A stretch of DNA of 64,000 nt, taken from NCBI GenBank assembly GCA_035048815.1, contig JAUCBN010000035.1:13161001-13225000 (forward strand). Reading direction: 5' to 3'. Origin of the DNA: Abelmoschus esculentus (taxonomy: Eukaryota > Streptophyta > Magnoliopsida > Malvales > Malvaceae). The notes under the pieces are model-generated. The model made no database searches and was not told the DNA's origin. It was given only the letters and a program-made list of their open reading frames with translations. The position numbers and the translations under genes were made by a program. Positions within the stretch are counted from its first letter, which is position 1, and each line of letters starts with the position of its first letter. Shown here piece after piece: positions 46,730 through 58,460 of this stretch.

Positions 46730-47022
46730 ATTTTGATGAAATAAAGTGTGGAGGCTTGGAAACAAGAGAAGATCCAAACCAAGCTTAAAGAAGGAAGACC
46801 TAAGGAAGAAAAGGCATGTGGCAGCATCAAGTTGATTAGGTAATGTCTTTTGACACATCACGTGATCATTTCTGAATTTTCTAACCCAAAAGAAGCCAAA
46901 AAGTTCCCATCTTCTTTTTAGAAACTCAAGAAGTTAGAAGGCCATGCACGGAAAAACCATGTCATTCCCATTGCTAAGGGAGATTCCAGCACCAAGGGGT
47001 TCGATTTGAGGATAATTTGCCC
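46730..47022 (+). other. 3' untranslated region of element 2
   Basis: About 290 non-coding bases between the stop and the polypurine tract, similar to the much shorter equivalent in element 1. No pol remnant is visible. Confidence 0.7.
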
Positions 47023-47037
47023 AAAAGATGGAGGGGA
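47023..47037 (+). promoter_or_regulatory. Polypurine tract of element 2
   Basis: AAAAGATGGAGGGGA, abutting the TGATATGTGC start of the 3' LTR. Confidence 0.8.
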
Positions 47038-47855
47038 TGATATGTGCACGCCCAACCTTAAATTTTGCCCATACCCTAAGTCACACAAGTCCAATCAGGG
47101 AGTTCTACTTAATCCTCTTTATTTATTCAATTCATGCGCTACACTCGCATGTTATCTCATATTATATACCTATAATGTTATTTCCTTATATTACTATTGA
47201 TAACTTAGTAATTGGTATTGAACCACAGCTTTATCTAGCTTATATTATGCATTATTAATATTCAACACATGTTTAGTAACATCATACTTATTAGTTTAAG
47301 TTGTTTCTTTGCAGGTTATGTTAAACATAGCTTAAGGGACTATTGGCCAGCTCTGTTTTAGCTCGAATGCACCATTTGAGCTCAATTCAAAGAATCATTG
47401 TTTGAGGCACTTACCAGCTTCCGATCAACGCTAAAATGTGCCAAACACTCCTAGGCAGCGCAATGAAGCGGATGCTAGCTTCATTCCAGTTCACGAATCC
47501 AGAATGAGCTCAAAACGACAACTGGTGAATTTACATCCATATGGAATTCGGATCAGCTCCTACCCACTCTTATGGATTGAGGAGAGTATTATGGCCCTAA
47601 GGATAAGTTCACTCAGCTAGGGGTAGCCGTTCAGCTCAAATCTTCACTCAAAGATGGTGAACTTTCAGATAGCTAAATCAGCTGGCTAGCTCAGCTCAAC
47701 CTTAGTTCATCCAGCTCAACTTAGCTCACCCTACAACCTACAGCTCAACCATGGAAGAACATGTTCCCTCCCCTAGAGACACAACCGACCAACATGGAGG
47801 GAAACATGTTTTGGGCACTAAAACAAAGAGATAGCACTCTTCATTGGACAGATTT
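47038..47855 (+). repeat. 3' LTR of element 2, truncated
   Basis: It matches the first 820 bases or so of the 5' LTR, to TTCATTGGACAGATT, then changes abruptly into the 170-bp satellite. The TATA box and U5 end are missing. Confidence 0.85.
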
Positions 47856-48398
47856 TCATATTTTTACTTTGTTAAAATTCAAACGGATTCTCTATAAAGC
47901 CCATTTAGACATGCACGTTTTAATCCCAACAAAACGATAATCAAATGTTATTAAATCAAATTTTATAAGTTCAAATAGTTAATTATGGGCTTTTGGACAA
48001 AATTATACAGAATAATCTCAAATTTTTAGCTTTATACTCGGTGAAAATTCTAACGGATTCTCTATAAAGCCCATTTAGACAAACACGTTTTAATCGCAAC
48101 AAAACGGCAACCAAATATTATTAAATCAAATTTCATGAGTTTAAATAGTTAATTATAGGCTTTTAAACAAAATTATAGATATTAGTCTCAAATTTTTAGA
48201 TTTTTACTCGGTTAAAATTCGAATGTATTCTCTATAAAGCACATTCAAACATGCACGTTTTAATCGCAACAAAACGATAACCAAATGATATTAAATCAAA
48301 TTTTATGAGTTCAAATAGTTAATTATGGGCTTTTGAACAAAATTATATTATTAATCTCAAATTTTATGCTTCTTACTCGGTTAAAATTTGAACGGATT
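47856..48398 (+). repeat. 170-bp AT-rich satellite, first part
   Basis: The landmark GGATTCTCTATAAAGC or a variant occurs at 47885, 48055, 48225 and (cut) 48394, giving a period of 170 bp. Other conserved landmarks are CATTTAGACATGCACG and TTTTACTCGGTTAAAATT. The array is interrupted here by a LINE. Confidence 0.93.
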
Positions 48399-50282
48399 AG
48401 GTTTCACCAGGGAAAATATGAATGCCCGCCTAAGTACTTGGGATAAACATCTCCTTTCCTTCAGTGGTCGTGAAGTTTTCATTAAAGCGGTTATACAATC
48501 TACGCCTCAATATGTCATGTCTTGTTACCTTTTACCACAAAATATTATTGATGATATGACTACCGTCATACGTCGATATTGGTGGTCGGGGAAAGCTAGA
48601 AAACGAGGGTGGCACATGCTTCCTTGGGACACTCTCTGCCTCCCTAAAGCTGCTGGAGGTGTAGGGTTTCGTGATCTTCACCACTTTAATATCGCTTTGC
48701 TAGGCAAACAAATTTGGCGGTTAATTTGTGAGCCTGATAACCTTCTTAGTCAGGTCTACAAATGCAAGTACTATCCTACGGGCTCAATCCTAGAGTCTGC
48801 TCATACGCGGAGTTCTTCCTTTGCTTGGAAAGGTCTAAGCATTGCTATTTCTAAGCTTCGCAATGAGTTTTTCAAACGTCCTGGCATGTCTAGTAACGTT
48901 CAGATTCATTTTGATAGGTGGGGTGGCTCTCAACCTGTTCACCTTTATGGCAATTATGAAATGAATGACGAAGTCCCTCTTCGTGCAGGACCTTTTATGC
49001 TCCATAATTCACCCCGTTGGGATGAAGCAAAAGTGAGAGATTATTTTTCCCATGAAGATGCTAATACCATCCTTAACGTCCCAATTATTAAAGATATAAA
49101 TGACTCTACTCTTTGGGGTCACCATGATGCAGGTACCTACACGGTTCGCTCTGGTTATCAATTTTTGCAGTCGCAACTAGGGCCTGTTAACAGGCCATCT
49201 AAACTATGGAAAATTTTGTCTAAGTTACCTACTCTGCCCAATGTTCGTTCCTTTGGATGGAGTTTATGTCATGATGCGTTACCCTCCGGTTAGAAAATTA
49301 TGCAGGCTAATCTTGGTCCTGGGGTATGCCCAATTTGCAACATGACTGTCGAAACCTCTATCCATGCTATGCGAGATTGTCCTAGTGCTTCGGAGGCGAT
49401 CCTCTTGGCAGGCCTTCCCCATCGACTGTTGTCCAATGCTTACACCTCCCCCCATCAGTGGCTTTTTGATGCTGCTGGGTTCCTCTCCTTGCACCAATTC
49501 TCTCTTCTTATTACAATTTTATGGAATCTGTGGAACCGCCGTAATGATTTTGTTCATAACAACCATATCCAACCGATTTGGTTAACTATTGACTCTGCCC
49601 AAAAACTCTTCACTGACTATACATCTTTTAATGATGAGTCCTGCCAATCCTCCCGGCTAGCTGAGCCCATCTTCGCTCCGGCTAGATGGATGAAACCGGC
49701 TCCAGGTTTTGTCAAAATTAACACGGATGGGGCTTTTGACCCTGTCTTGAGAGGGGCTGCTGCTGGTGTTATTGCTCGTGACTCTTCTGGCTCAGTGCTT
49801 GGTGGCTGCTTCATGCCCCTTCTTTGTCCAGATCCTGCCTCTGCAGAGGCTCTTGCTATTCTAGAAGGTTTACGCTTTGCTGTTGCCAACGGATGGACTA
49901 ATGTGATCTTTGAAACTGACTCTGCGTCCATTGCCAATAAAATTAATAATGCTCCTCCTCGAGATCTTTCCACAGTGCAGCACTTGGTAACTCGCATCCG
50001 CACCACTCTGGGAACTATGCCTAATTGCAAGATTTGTTATGTGCCTAGAGATGCAAACGTAGTAGCCCATACTTTGGCTAATAAGGCTTTGCGTTCTTTT
50101 ACTTCTAGTTCTTTTGATTGTTTCTTTCCCGATTTTATTCGGATCTCTGTAAACTCGGAGAGGTTCTCCTCTTCTTCTCAATAATACCTTGGGTACTCTT
50201 TTCCCCATAGGGGCCTTCTCACCTCTCGGGGTAGTTGGCTATAAGGGGTTTTTAATGAGGCCCTTTCCTTCAAAAAAAAAAA
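48399..50282 (+). mobile_element. 5'-truncated L1-type LINE
   Basis: A non-LTR retrotransposon fragment inserted in the 170-bp satellite. It ends in a run of about 12 A (50272-50283). The flanks carry a near-identical copy of AAAATTYGAACSGATT (48383-48398 and 50280-50295), which reads as a target duplication with two differences. Only the 3' portion was copied, as is usual for LINEs. Confidence 0.88.
48400..50184 (+). pseudogene. LINE ORF2 3' part: reverse transcriptase tail, zf-RVT, RNase H
   Basis: One frame runs from the truncated 5' end to the TAA at 50182-50184, broken only by a TAG at 49291-49293. The first part shows LSTWDKHLLSFSGREVFIKA and RYWWSGKARKRGWHMLPWD, typical of the region after the reverse transcriptase palm in plant L1 elements. 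A zinc-binding zf-RVT segment follows (FGWSLCHDALPSG, then CPICNMTVETSIHAMRDC). The C-terminus is an RNase H with KINTDGAF, AEALAILEGL and ETDSASI. It would have copied LINE RNA at the target site. The endonuclease and most of the polymerase are missing because of 5' truncation. Confidence 0.9.
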
Positions 50283-52430
50283 ATTCGAACCGATTCTTTA
50301 TAAGGTCCATTTAGACATGGATGTTTTAATAAAAAAAAAGATAATCAAATGTTATTAAATCAAATTTTCAGAGTTTAAATAGTTAATTATAGGATTTTGA
50401 GCAAAATTACACTGATTAATCTCAAATTTTTAGCTTTTTACTCGGTTAAGATTTGAACGAATTCTATATAAAGCATATTTTTACATGCATGTTTTAATCG
50501 CAAAAAAAATGATAACCAAATATTATTAAATTAATATTTTTTAGTTTAAATTTATAATTATGGGCTTTTGAACAAAATTATAATGATTAATCTCAAATAT
50601 TTAGCTTTTTATTTTGTTAAAATTCGAATGTATTCTCTATAAAGCACATTTAAACATTCCCGTTTTTTATCGCAAAAAAAAATGACAACCAAGTATTATT
50701 AAATCAAATTTTATAAATTCAAATAGTTAATTATGGCTTTTGTCCAAAATTATATAGATTACTCTAAAATTTTCAGATTTTTACTCGGTTAAAATTTGAA
50801 CGGATTCTCTATAAAGCTTATATGGACATACACGTTTTAATAGCAACTAAACGACAACCAAATGTTATTAAATTTAATTTTATGATTTCAAATAATTAAT
50901 TATATGCATTTGAACAAAATTGTATAGATTACTCTCAAATTTTCAGATTTTTACTCTGTTAAAATTCGAACGGATTCTCTATAAAGCCCATTTAGACATG
51001 CACGTTTTAATCCCAACAAAACGATAATCAAATGTTATTAAATCAGATTTTATAAGTTCAAATAGTTAATTATGGGCTTTTTGACAAAATTATACAGAAT
51101 AATCTCAATCTTTTAGCTTTTTACTTCGTGAAAATTCTAACGGATTCTCTATAAAGCCCATTTAGACAAGCACATTTTAATTGCAACAAAACGATAACCA
51201 AATGTTATTAAATCAAATTTCATGAGTTTAAATAGTTAATTATAGGCTTTTAAACAAAATTATAGATATTAGTCTCAAATTTTTTAGATTTTTACTCGGT
51301 TAAAATTCAAACGTATTCTCTATCAAGCACATTCAGACATGCACATTTTAATCGCAACAAAACGATAACCAAATGATATTAAATAAAATTTTATGAGTTC
51401 AAATAGTTAATTATTGGCTTTTGAACAAAATTATAAAGATTAATCTCAAATTTTTTGCTTTTTACTCGTTTAAAATTCGAACGGATTCTTTATAAGGTCC
51501 ATTTAGACATGCATATTTTAATCAAAAAAAGAAAATCAAATGTTATTAAATCAAATTTTAAGAGTTTAATTAGTTAATTATAGGATTTTGAGCAAAATTA
51601 TACCGATTAATCCCAAATTTTTAGCTTTTTACTTGGTTAAAATTGGAACGGATTCTCAATAAAGCACATTTAGACAGGCATGTTTTAATCGCAACAAAAC
51701 GAAAACCAAATATTATTAAATCAATTTTTTGAGTTCAAATATTTAGTTATGGGCTTTTGAACAAAATTGTACAGATTAATTCAAATTTTGAGATTTTTAC
51801 TTGGTTAAAATTCGAACGGATTCTCTATAAAGCCCATTTAGTCATGCATGCTTTAATCGCAACAAAACGATAACTAAATGTTATTAAATTAAATTTTATT
51901 AGTTTAAATTGTTAATTATGGCTTTTGAACATAATTATACAGATTAATCTAAAATTTTCAACTGTTAACTCGGTTAAAATTTGAACGGATTCTCTATATA
52001 GCCTATTTAGACATGCACATTTTAATCGCAACAAAACGACAACCAAATGTTTTTAAATTAAAATTTTGAGTTCAAATAGTTAATTATGGGCTTTAGGAAA
52101 AAAAATTATATATTAATCTCAATTTTTCAGATTTTTACGCGGTTAAAACATGAACGAATTCTCTATAAAGCACATTTAGATATGCACATTTTAATCACAA
52201 CAAAATGATAACCAAATGTTATTAAACCAAATTTTATGAGTTCAAATAGTTAATATTTGCTTTTGATCAAAATTATTCATATTAATCTAAAATTTTAAAA
52301 TTTTTACTCGGTTAAAATTTTAACAGATTTTCTATAAAGCCCATTTAGACATGCATGTTTCAAGCCCAACAAAAAGATAACCAAATGTTATTAAATCAAA
52401 TTTTATGAGTTGAAATAGTTTATTATAGGC
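50283..52430 (+). repeat. 170-bp AT-rich satellite, main part
   Basis: About 12-13 tandem units. The ATTC landmark falls at 50293, 50461, 50632, 50804 and 50974, giving intervals of 168-172 bp. Units are diverged, with indels in A and T runs. The array stops in mid-unit at about 52430, where 33-bp satellite begins. Confidence 0.93.
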
Positions 52431-55400
52431 TTCATCGAAATATACGTTTAAAGAGAGGGGTCATCGATCACGGTATACACTCAAAGAGAAAGATCGTTCA
52501 TTATGACATACTCTTGAAGAGAGGGATCATTCATGCGAGATACGCTCAAATAGAAGGGTCGTAAATCACGGTATACGCTCTAAGAAAGAGACTGTTCATT
52601 ATGACATAAACTCGAAGAGAGGGGTCATTCATCGTGACATATGCGCAGAGAGAGCGGTAGTCCATCAAAGTATACGCTCAAAGAGAGGGACCGTTCATCT
52701 TGACATGCACTCGAAGAGAAGGATCATTCATCGCAACATATACTCAAAGAGAGGGGTCATCCATCACGGTATATGCTCAAAGAGAGGAACCGTTCACCAT
52801 TACATGCACTCGAAGAGAAGTGTCATTAAACGCAACATACGCTCAAAGAGAGGGGTCATCGATCATGGTATATGCTTAAATAGAGGACCTTTCATTATGA
52901 CATGCACTCGAAGAGAGGGGCCATTAATCGCGATAAACGCTCAAAGTGAGGCGGCGTCCATTACGGTATACGCTTAAAGAGATGGGCCATTCATTATGAC
53001 ATGCAATCGAAGAGAGGGGTCACTCATCGCGACATACACTCAAAGAGAGGAGGAGTTCATCACGGTATACACTCAAAGAGAGGGACCGTTCATTATTACA
53101 TGCACTCAAAGAGAGAGGTCATTCATCGCGAAATTCGTTTAAACAGAGGGGTCGTCCATTATGACATGCACTCGAAGAGAGGGGTCATCGATCACGGTAT
53201 TGGCTCAAAGAGAGGGACCGTTCATTATGATATGCACTCGAAGAGAGGGGTCATCAATGCGACATACACTCAAAGAGCGGCGGAGTACATCACGGTATAC
53301 GCTCGGAGAGAGGGATCATTCATTATGACATGCACTTGAACAAAGGGGTCATTCATCACGACATGCGCTCAAAGAGAGGGGTCGTCCATCTCCGCATACG
53401 CTCAAAGAGAGGAACCGTTCACTATGACATACGCTTGAAGAGAGGGGTTATTCATCGCGACATACGCTCAAAGAGAAGGGTTGTCCATCACGGTATACGC
53501 TCTAACAATAGGACCATTCACCCTGAAATGCACTCAAAAGAGGGGTCATTCATCGCATTATACGTTCAAAGAGAAGTGTCGCCCACCACGGTATACACTC
53601 TAAGAAAGTGACAGTTCATTACGACATAAACTCGAAGAGAGGGGTCATTCATCGTGACATACGTTCAAAGAGAGGGGTCATCCATCAAGGTATACGCTCA
53701 AAGGGAGGGACCGCTCACCATGATATGCACTCGAAGAGAAGGGTCATTCATCGCAACATATGCTCAAAAATTCGAAGTGAGGGGTCATTCATCGTGACAT
53801 ACGCTCAAAGAGACGGGTCGTCCATGACGGTATACACTCAAAGAGAGGGACCGTTCATTATGACATGCTCTCGAAGAGAGGGGTCATTCATCGCAACATA
53901 CGATCAAAGAGAGGGGTCATCGATCACGGTATACGCTCAAAGAGATGATCGTTCCTTATGACATGCACTCGAAGAGTGGGGTCATTATTCGCGATATACG
54001 CTCAAAATGCGGCGGCGACCATCACGGTATACCCTCAAAGAGATGGATCGTTCATTATGAAATGCTATCGAAGAGAGTGGTCATTCAACGCAACATAGGC
54101 TCCATGAGAGGGGTCGTCCATCACAGTATACGCTCAAAGAGAGGGACCGATCATTATGACATACACTCGAAAATAAGGGTCATTCATCACGACATACGCT
54201 CAAAGTGGGACCATTCATTATAACATATGCTCGAAGAGATGGGTCATTCAACGCGACATAGCTTAAAGAGCGGTGTCCGTCATCACTGTATACGCTCTAA
54301 GAAAGGGCCCGTTCATTAGGACATGCACTCGTAGAGAGGGATCATTCATCGTGACATACGCTCAAAGAGAAGGGTCGTCCATTATGGTGTACGCTCAAAG
54401 AGAGTTACCATTCATTATGACATACGATGCTCGAACAAAGGGGTCATCAACACTACATACGCTCAAAGAGAGGAACCACCATTCAATATGACATGCACTC
54501 AAAGATAAGGGTCATTCATCGCAACATACGCTCAAAGAGAGGGACCGTCTATCACGGGATACGCTCAAAGAGAGGGACCGTTCATTACGATATATGCTCG
54601 AAGAGAGGGATCATTCACCGCGACATAGGCTCAAATAGAGGAGTCGTCCATCATGGTATACGCTCTAAGAACGAGATCATTCATTATGACATGCACTCGA
54701 AGATAGGGGTCATTCATTGCGACATACACACAAAGAGAGGGATCGTCCATCTTGGTATACTCTCAAAGAGAGGGACCGTTCATTATGTCATACGCTTGAG
54801 GAGAGGGGTCATTCACTGTGACATATGCTCGAAGAGAGGGGTCGTCCGTCATAGTATACGCTCTAAGAAAGGGACATTGCATTATGACATACACTCGAAG
54901 AAAGGGGTATTTCATCGCGACATAGGCTCAAAGAGAAGGGTCGTCAATCTCGCTATACGTTCTAACAAAGGGACCGTTCACCATAATAAGCACTCAAAGA
55001 GAGTGGTCATTCATCACGACATACGCTCAAAGAGAGGGGTCGTCCATCACGACATACACTCAAAAAGAGGGACCGTTCATTATGACTTGCACTCGTATAT
55101 AGGGATCATTCATTGCATCATCGCTCAAAAAGCAGGGTCGCCCATCACGACATATGCTCAAAGAGAGGGATTGTTCATTATGACATACGCTCGAAGAGAG
55201 GGGTCATTCACCGTGACATACACTCAAATAGAGGGTTCATCCATCACGGTATACGCTCTAAGAAAGGCATTGTTCATAATGACATGCACTCGAAGAGAGG
55301 GGTCATTCATCTTGACATACGCTTCAAGAGAGGGGTCATCCATGACGGTATACGCTCAAAGAGAGGGACCATTCATTATGACATGCCCTCAAAGAGAGGG

Positions 55401-58070
55401 GTCATTCAATGCGACATACGCTCAAAGAGAGGGGTCGTTCAACGCGACATACGCTCAAAGAGAGGGGTCATCCATCACGGTATATGCTCTAAGAAAGGGA
55501 CCGTTCATGATGACATACACTTGAAGAGAGGGCTCATTCTTTGCGGCATACACTCAAAGAGATGGGTCGTCCAAGACGGTATACGCTCAAAGAGATGTAT
55601 CGTTCATTATGACATGCACTCGAAGAGAGGGGTCACTCACCGCAACATAGGCTCAAAGAGAGGGGTCGTCCATCACGGAATACGCTCATAGAGAGGGACC
55701 ATTCATTATGACTTGCACTCGAAGAGAGGGGTCACTCATCTTAACATAGGCTCAATGTGAGGGGTCGTCCATCACGGTATACGCTCATAGAGAGGGACCG
55801 TTCACCATGACATTAACTCGAAGAGAGGGGTCATTCATCACGGCATACGCTCAATGAGAGGGGTTGTCCATCACGACAAACGCCCAAAAAGAGGAATCAT
55901 TCATTATGACATACGCTTGAAAAGAGTTGTCATTTGCCGCGACATACGCTCAAAGAGTGGGTCATCCATCATGGTATACGCTCTCAGAATAGGACTGTAC
56001 ATTATGACATGCACTCGAAGAGAGAGGTCATTTATCGCGACATACGCTTAGAGAGAGTGGTCGTCCATCACGGTATACTCTCAAAGAGAAGGACCGTTCA
56101 TTATGACATACGCTCGAAGAGAGGGGTCATTCACCGCCACATACGTTCAAAAAGAGGGGTCATTCATCACGATATACGCTCTAAGAAAGGGACCGTTCAT
56201 TATGACATGCATTCGAAGAGAGGTATCATTCATCGAGTCATACGCTCAAACAGAGGGGTTGTCCATCATAGTATACGCTCAAAGAGAGGGATCGTTCATT
56301 ATGACATGAACTTGAAGATAAGGTTCATTCATCGTGACGTACGCTCAAAGACAGGGGCCATCTACCACGACACGTTCTCACAAAGAGGGACCGTTCATTA
56401 TGACATATGCTGGGAGAGGGGTCATTCACCGCCACATACGCTCAAAGAGAGGGGTCATCCATCACGATATACGCTCTAAGAAAGGGACCATTCATTATGA
56501 CATGCACTCGAAGAGAGGGCTCATTCTTTTCGATATACGCTCAAAGAGATGAGTCGTCCATGACGTTATATGCTCAAAGAGAGGGACCGTTCATTATGAC
56601 ATGCACTCGAAGAGAGGGTCATTCATCGCTAGATACGCTCAAAGAGAGGGGTCGTCCATCACGGTATACACTCAAAGAGAGGAACCGTTCAACATGATTT
56701 GTACTCGAAGATAGGGGTCGTTCATCGCAAAATACGCTCAAAGAGAGGGTTCATCGAAGAGATGGGTCATTCACCGCGACATACGCTCAAAGTGAGGGAT
56801 CAGCCATCACGGTATACCTCTAAGAAGGGGTCCGTTCATTGTAATATGCACTCGTAGAGAGTCATTCATCGCGACATACCCTTAAAGAGAAGGGTCGTCT
56901 ATCACAGTATACGCTTTAAGAAAGGGACAGTTTATTATGACATGCACTCTAAGGGAGGGGTCATTCGTCGCGACAAAAGCTCAAAGAGAGGGTCGACCAT
57001 CACGGTATACACTCAAAGAGAGGGATCGTTCATTATGACATACGCTTGAAGAGAGGGGTTAATCACCGTGACATACGCTCAAAGAGAGGAGTCGTCCATC
57101 ACGGTATGCACTCTAAGAAATGGACCGTACATTATGACATGCACATGAACATAGGCGCCCTTCATCGTGACATATGCTTAAAGAGAGGGGTCATCGATCA
57201 TAGTATACGCTAAAAGAGAGGGACCGTTCATTATGACATGAACTCGAAGAGAGGGTTATTCATCGTGACATACGTTCAAAGAGAGGGGTCATCCATCATG
57301 GTATACGCTCAAAGAGAGGGATCGTTCACCTTGATATGGACTCGAATATAGGGGTAATTCATCGCGTCATACGACTAAAGAGAGGGACCGTTCATTATGT
57401 ATGACATGTACTCGAAGGGAGGGGTCGTCCATCACGGTATACGCTCAAAGAGAGGGACCATTCATGATGACATACGATCGAAGAGATGGGTCATTCACCT
57501 TGACATACGCTCAAAGAGAGGGGTCAACCATCACGTATGCGCACTAACAAAGGGCCCGTTCATTATGACATGCACTCGTAGAGAGGGGTCATTCATCGCG
57601 GCATACGCTCGAAGAGAAGGGTCATCCATCACGGTATACGCTCTATAAAAGGGATTGTTTATTATGATATGCACTCGAAGAGAGGGATCATTCAGCGCGA
57701 CATACGCTCCAAGAGAGGAGTTTTCCATCACAGTATACGCTCAAGGAGATGGACCATTTGCCATGACATGTACGCAAAGAGAGGGGTCATTCATTGCGAC
57801 ATACGCTTAAAGATAGGGCTCGTCCATCACGGTATACTATCGAAGAAAGGGACCATTCACCCTTACATGCACTCAAAGAGAGGGGTCATTCATCGCAACA
57901 TATGCTCGAAGAGAGGGGTCATCGATCACGGTATACTATCGAAGAAAGGGACCATTCACCCTTACATGCACTCAAAGAGAGGGGTCATTCATCGCAACAT
58001 ATGCTCGAAGAGAGGGGTCATCGATCACGGTAAACGCTCAAAGAGAAGAACCATTGAGAGGGATCATTGA
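52431..58070 (+). repeat. 33/99-bp satellite array, block 6
   Basis: About 5.6 kb of the three-subunit satellite. It contains the uninterrupted counterpart of blocks 4 and 5 (53427-56500). A perfect 99-bp tandem duplication near its right end (57826-58023) and a near-perfect 33-bp duplication near 55393-55458 show recent unequal exchange at both the subunit and higher-order size. Confidence 0.95.
57826..58023 (+). repeat. Exact tandem duplication of one 99-bp unit
   Basis: Two adjacent 99-bp copies look identical by eye, including the private variants TACTATCGAAGAAAGGG and CACCCTTACATGC. This marks the 99-bp trimer as a current unit of duplication. Confidence 0.85.
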
Positions 58071-58460
58071 TCATATTCTCAGGAATGACAAGGCATTTAC
58101 ATCAATTAAAGTCCCTTGAAGACCCATCAAGGCTGATTGGTTACAATGCAATTCAATGGAGCAATTACACCACTTGAATGTTGTTATTTCCAGCAATGGT
58201 TTTAAGCCTTTCAAGAGAGTCTTTACATCATTTTAAGATTGTCAGTTTCAGCAAGCAAGAAAGAGAAGACATGAAATGAAAGCCTTCATTATCACAATTT
58301 AAGGGAGAGTAAAGACAAGAATTAAAACAATAGTTAAGGAGAGAATTCAAGGAATATTAGTCAACTTGTTCGTCATTTTTGGATTGGATACGAGCATATT
58401 TGAGTCTTGAAGTCTTCTTCAAACTTATGCCCGTATTCCTTAGCCTTCATTTTCCCGTAT
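58071..58460. other. Unassigned insert between satellite blocks
   Basis: About 390 bases without the 33-bp pattern. It contains no convincing ORF and no recognised repeat termini. It is not matched elsewhere in this window by eye. It may be the remnant of an insertion or original non-satellite DNA. Confidence 0.6.

Larger units (their letters stand above)
43164..47855 (+). mobile_element. Gag-protease-only gypsy element 2
   Basis: LTR, primer site, leader, gag-protease, polypurine tract and a truncated second LTR, in that order. No reverse transcriptase, RNase H or integrase is present. It matches element 1 throughout. The 5' side inserted into or next to the 33-bp satellite; the 3' LTR is cut by the 170-bp satellite. 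Confidence 0.88.
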
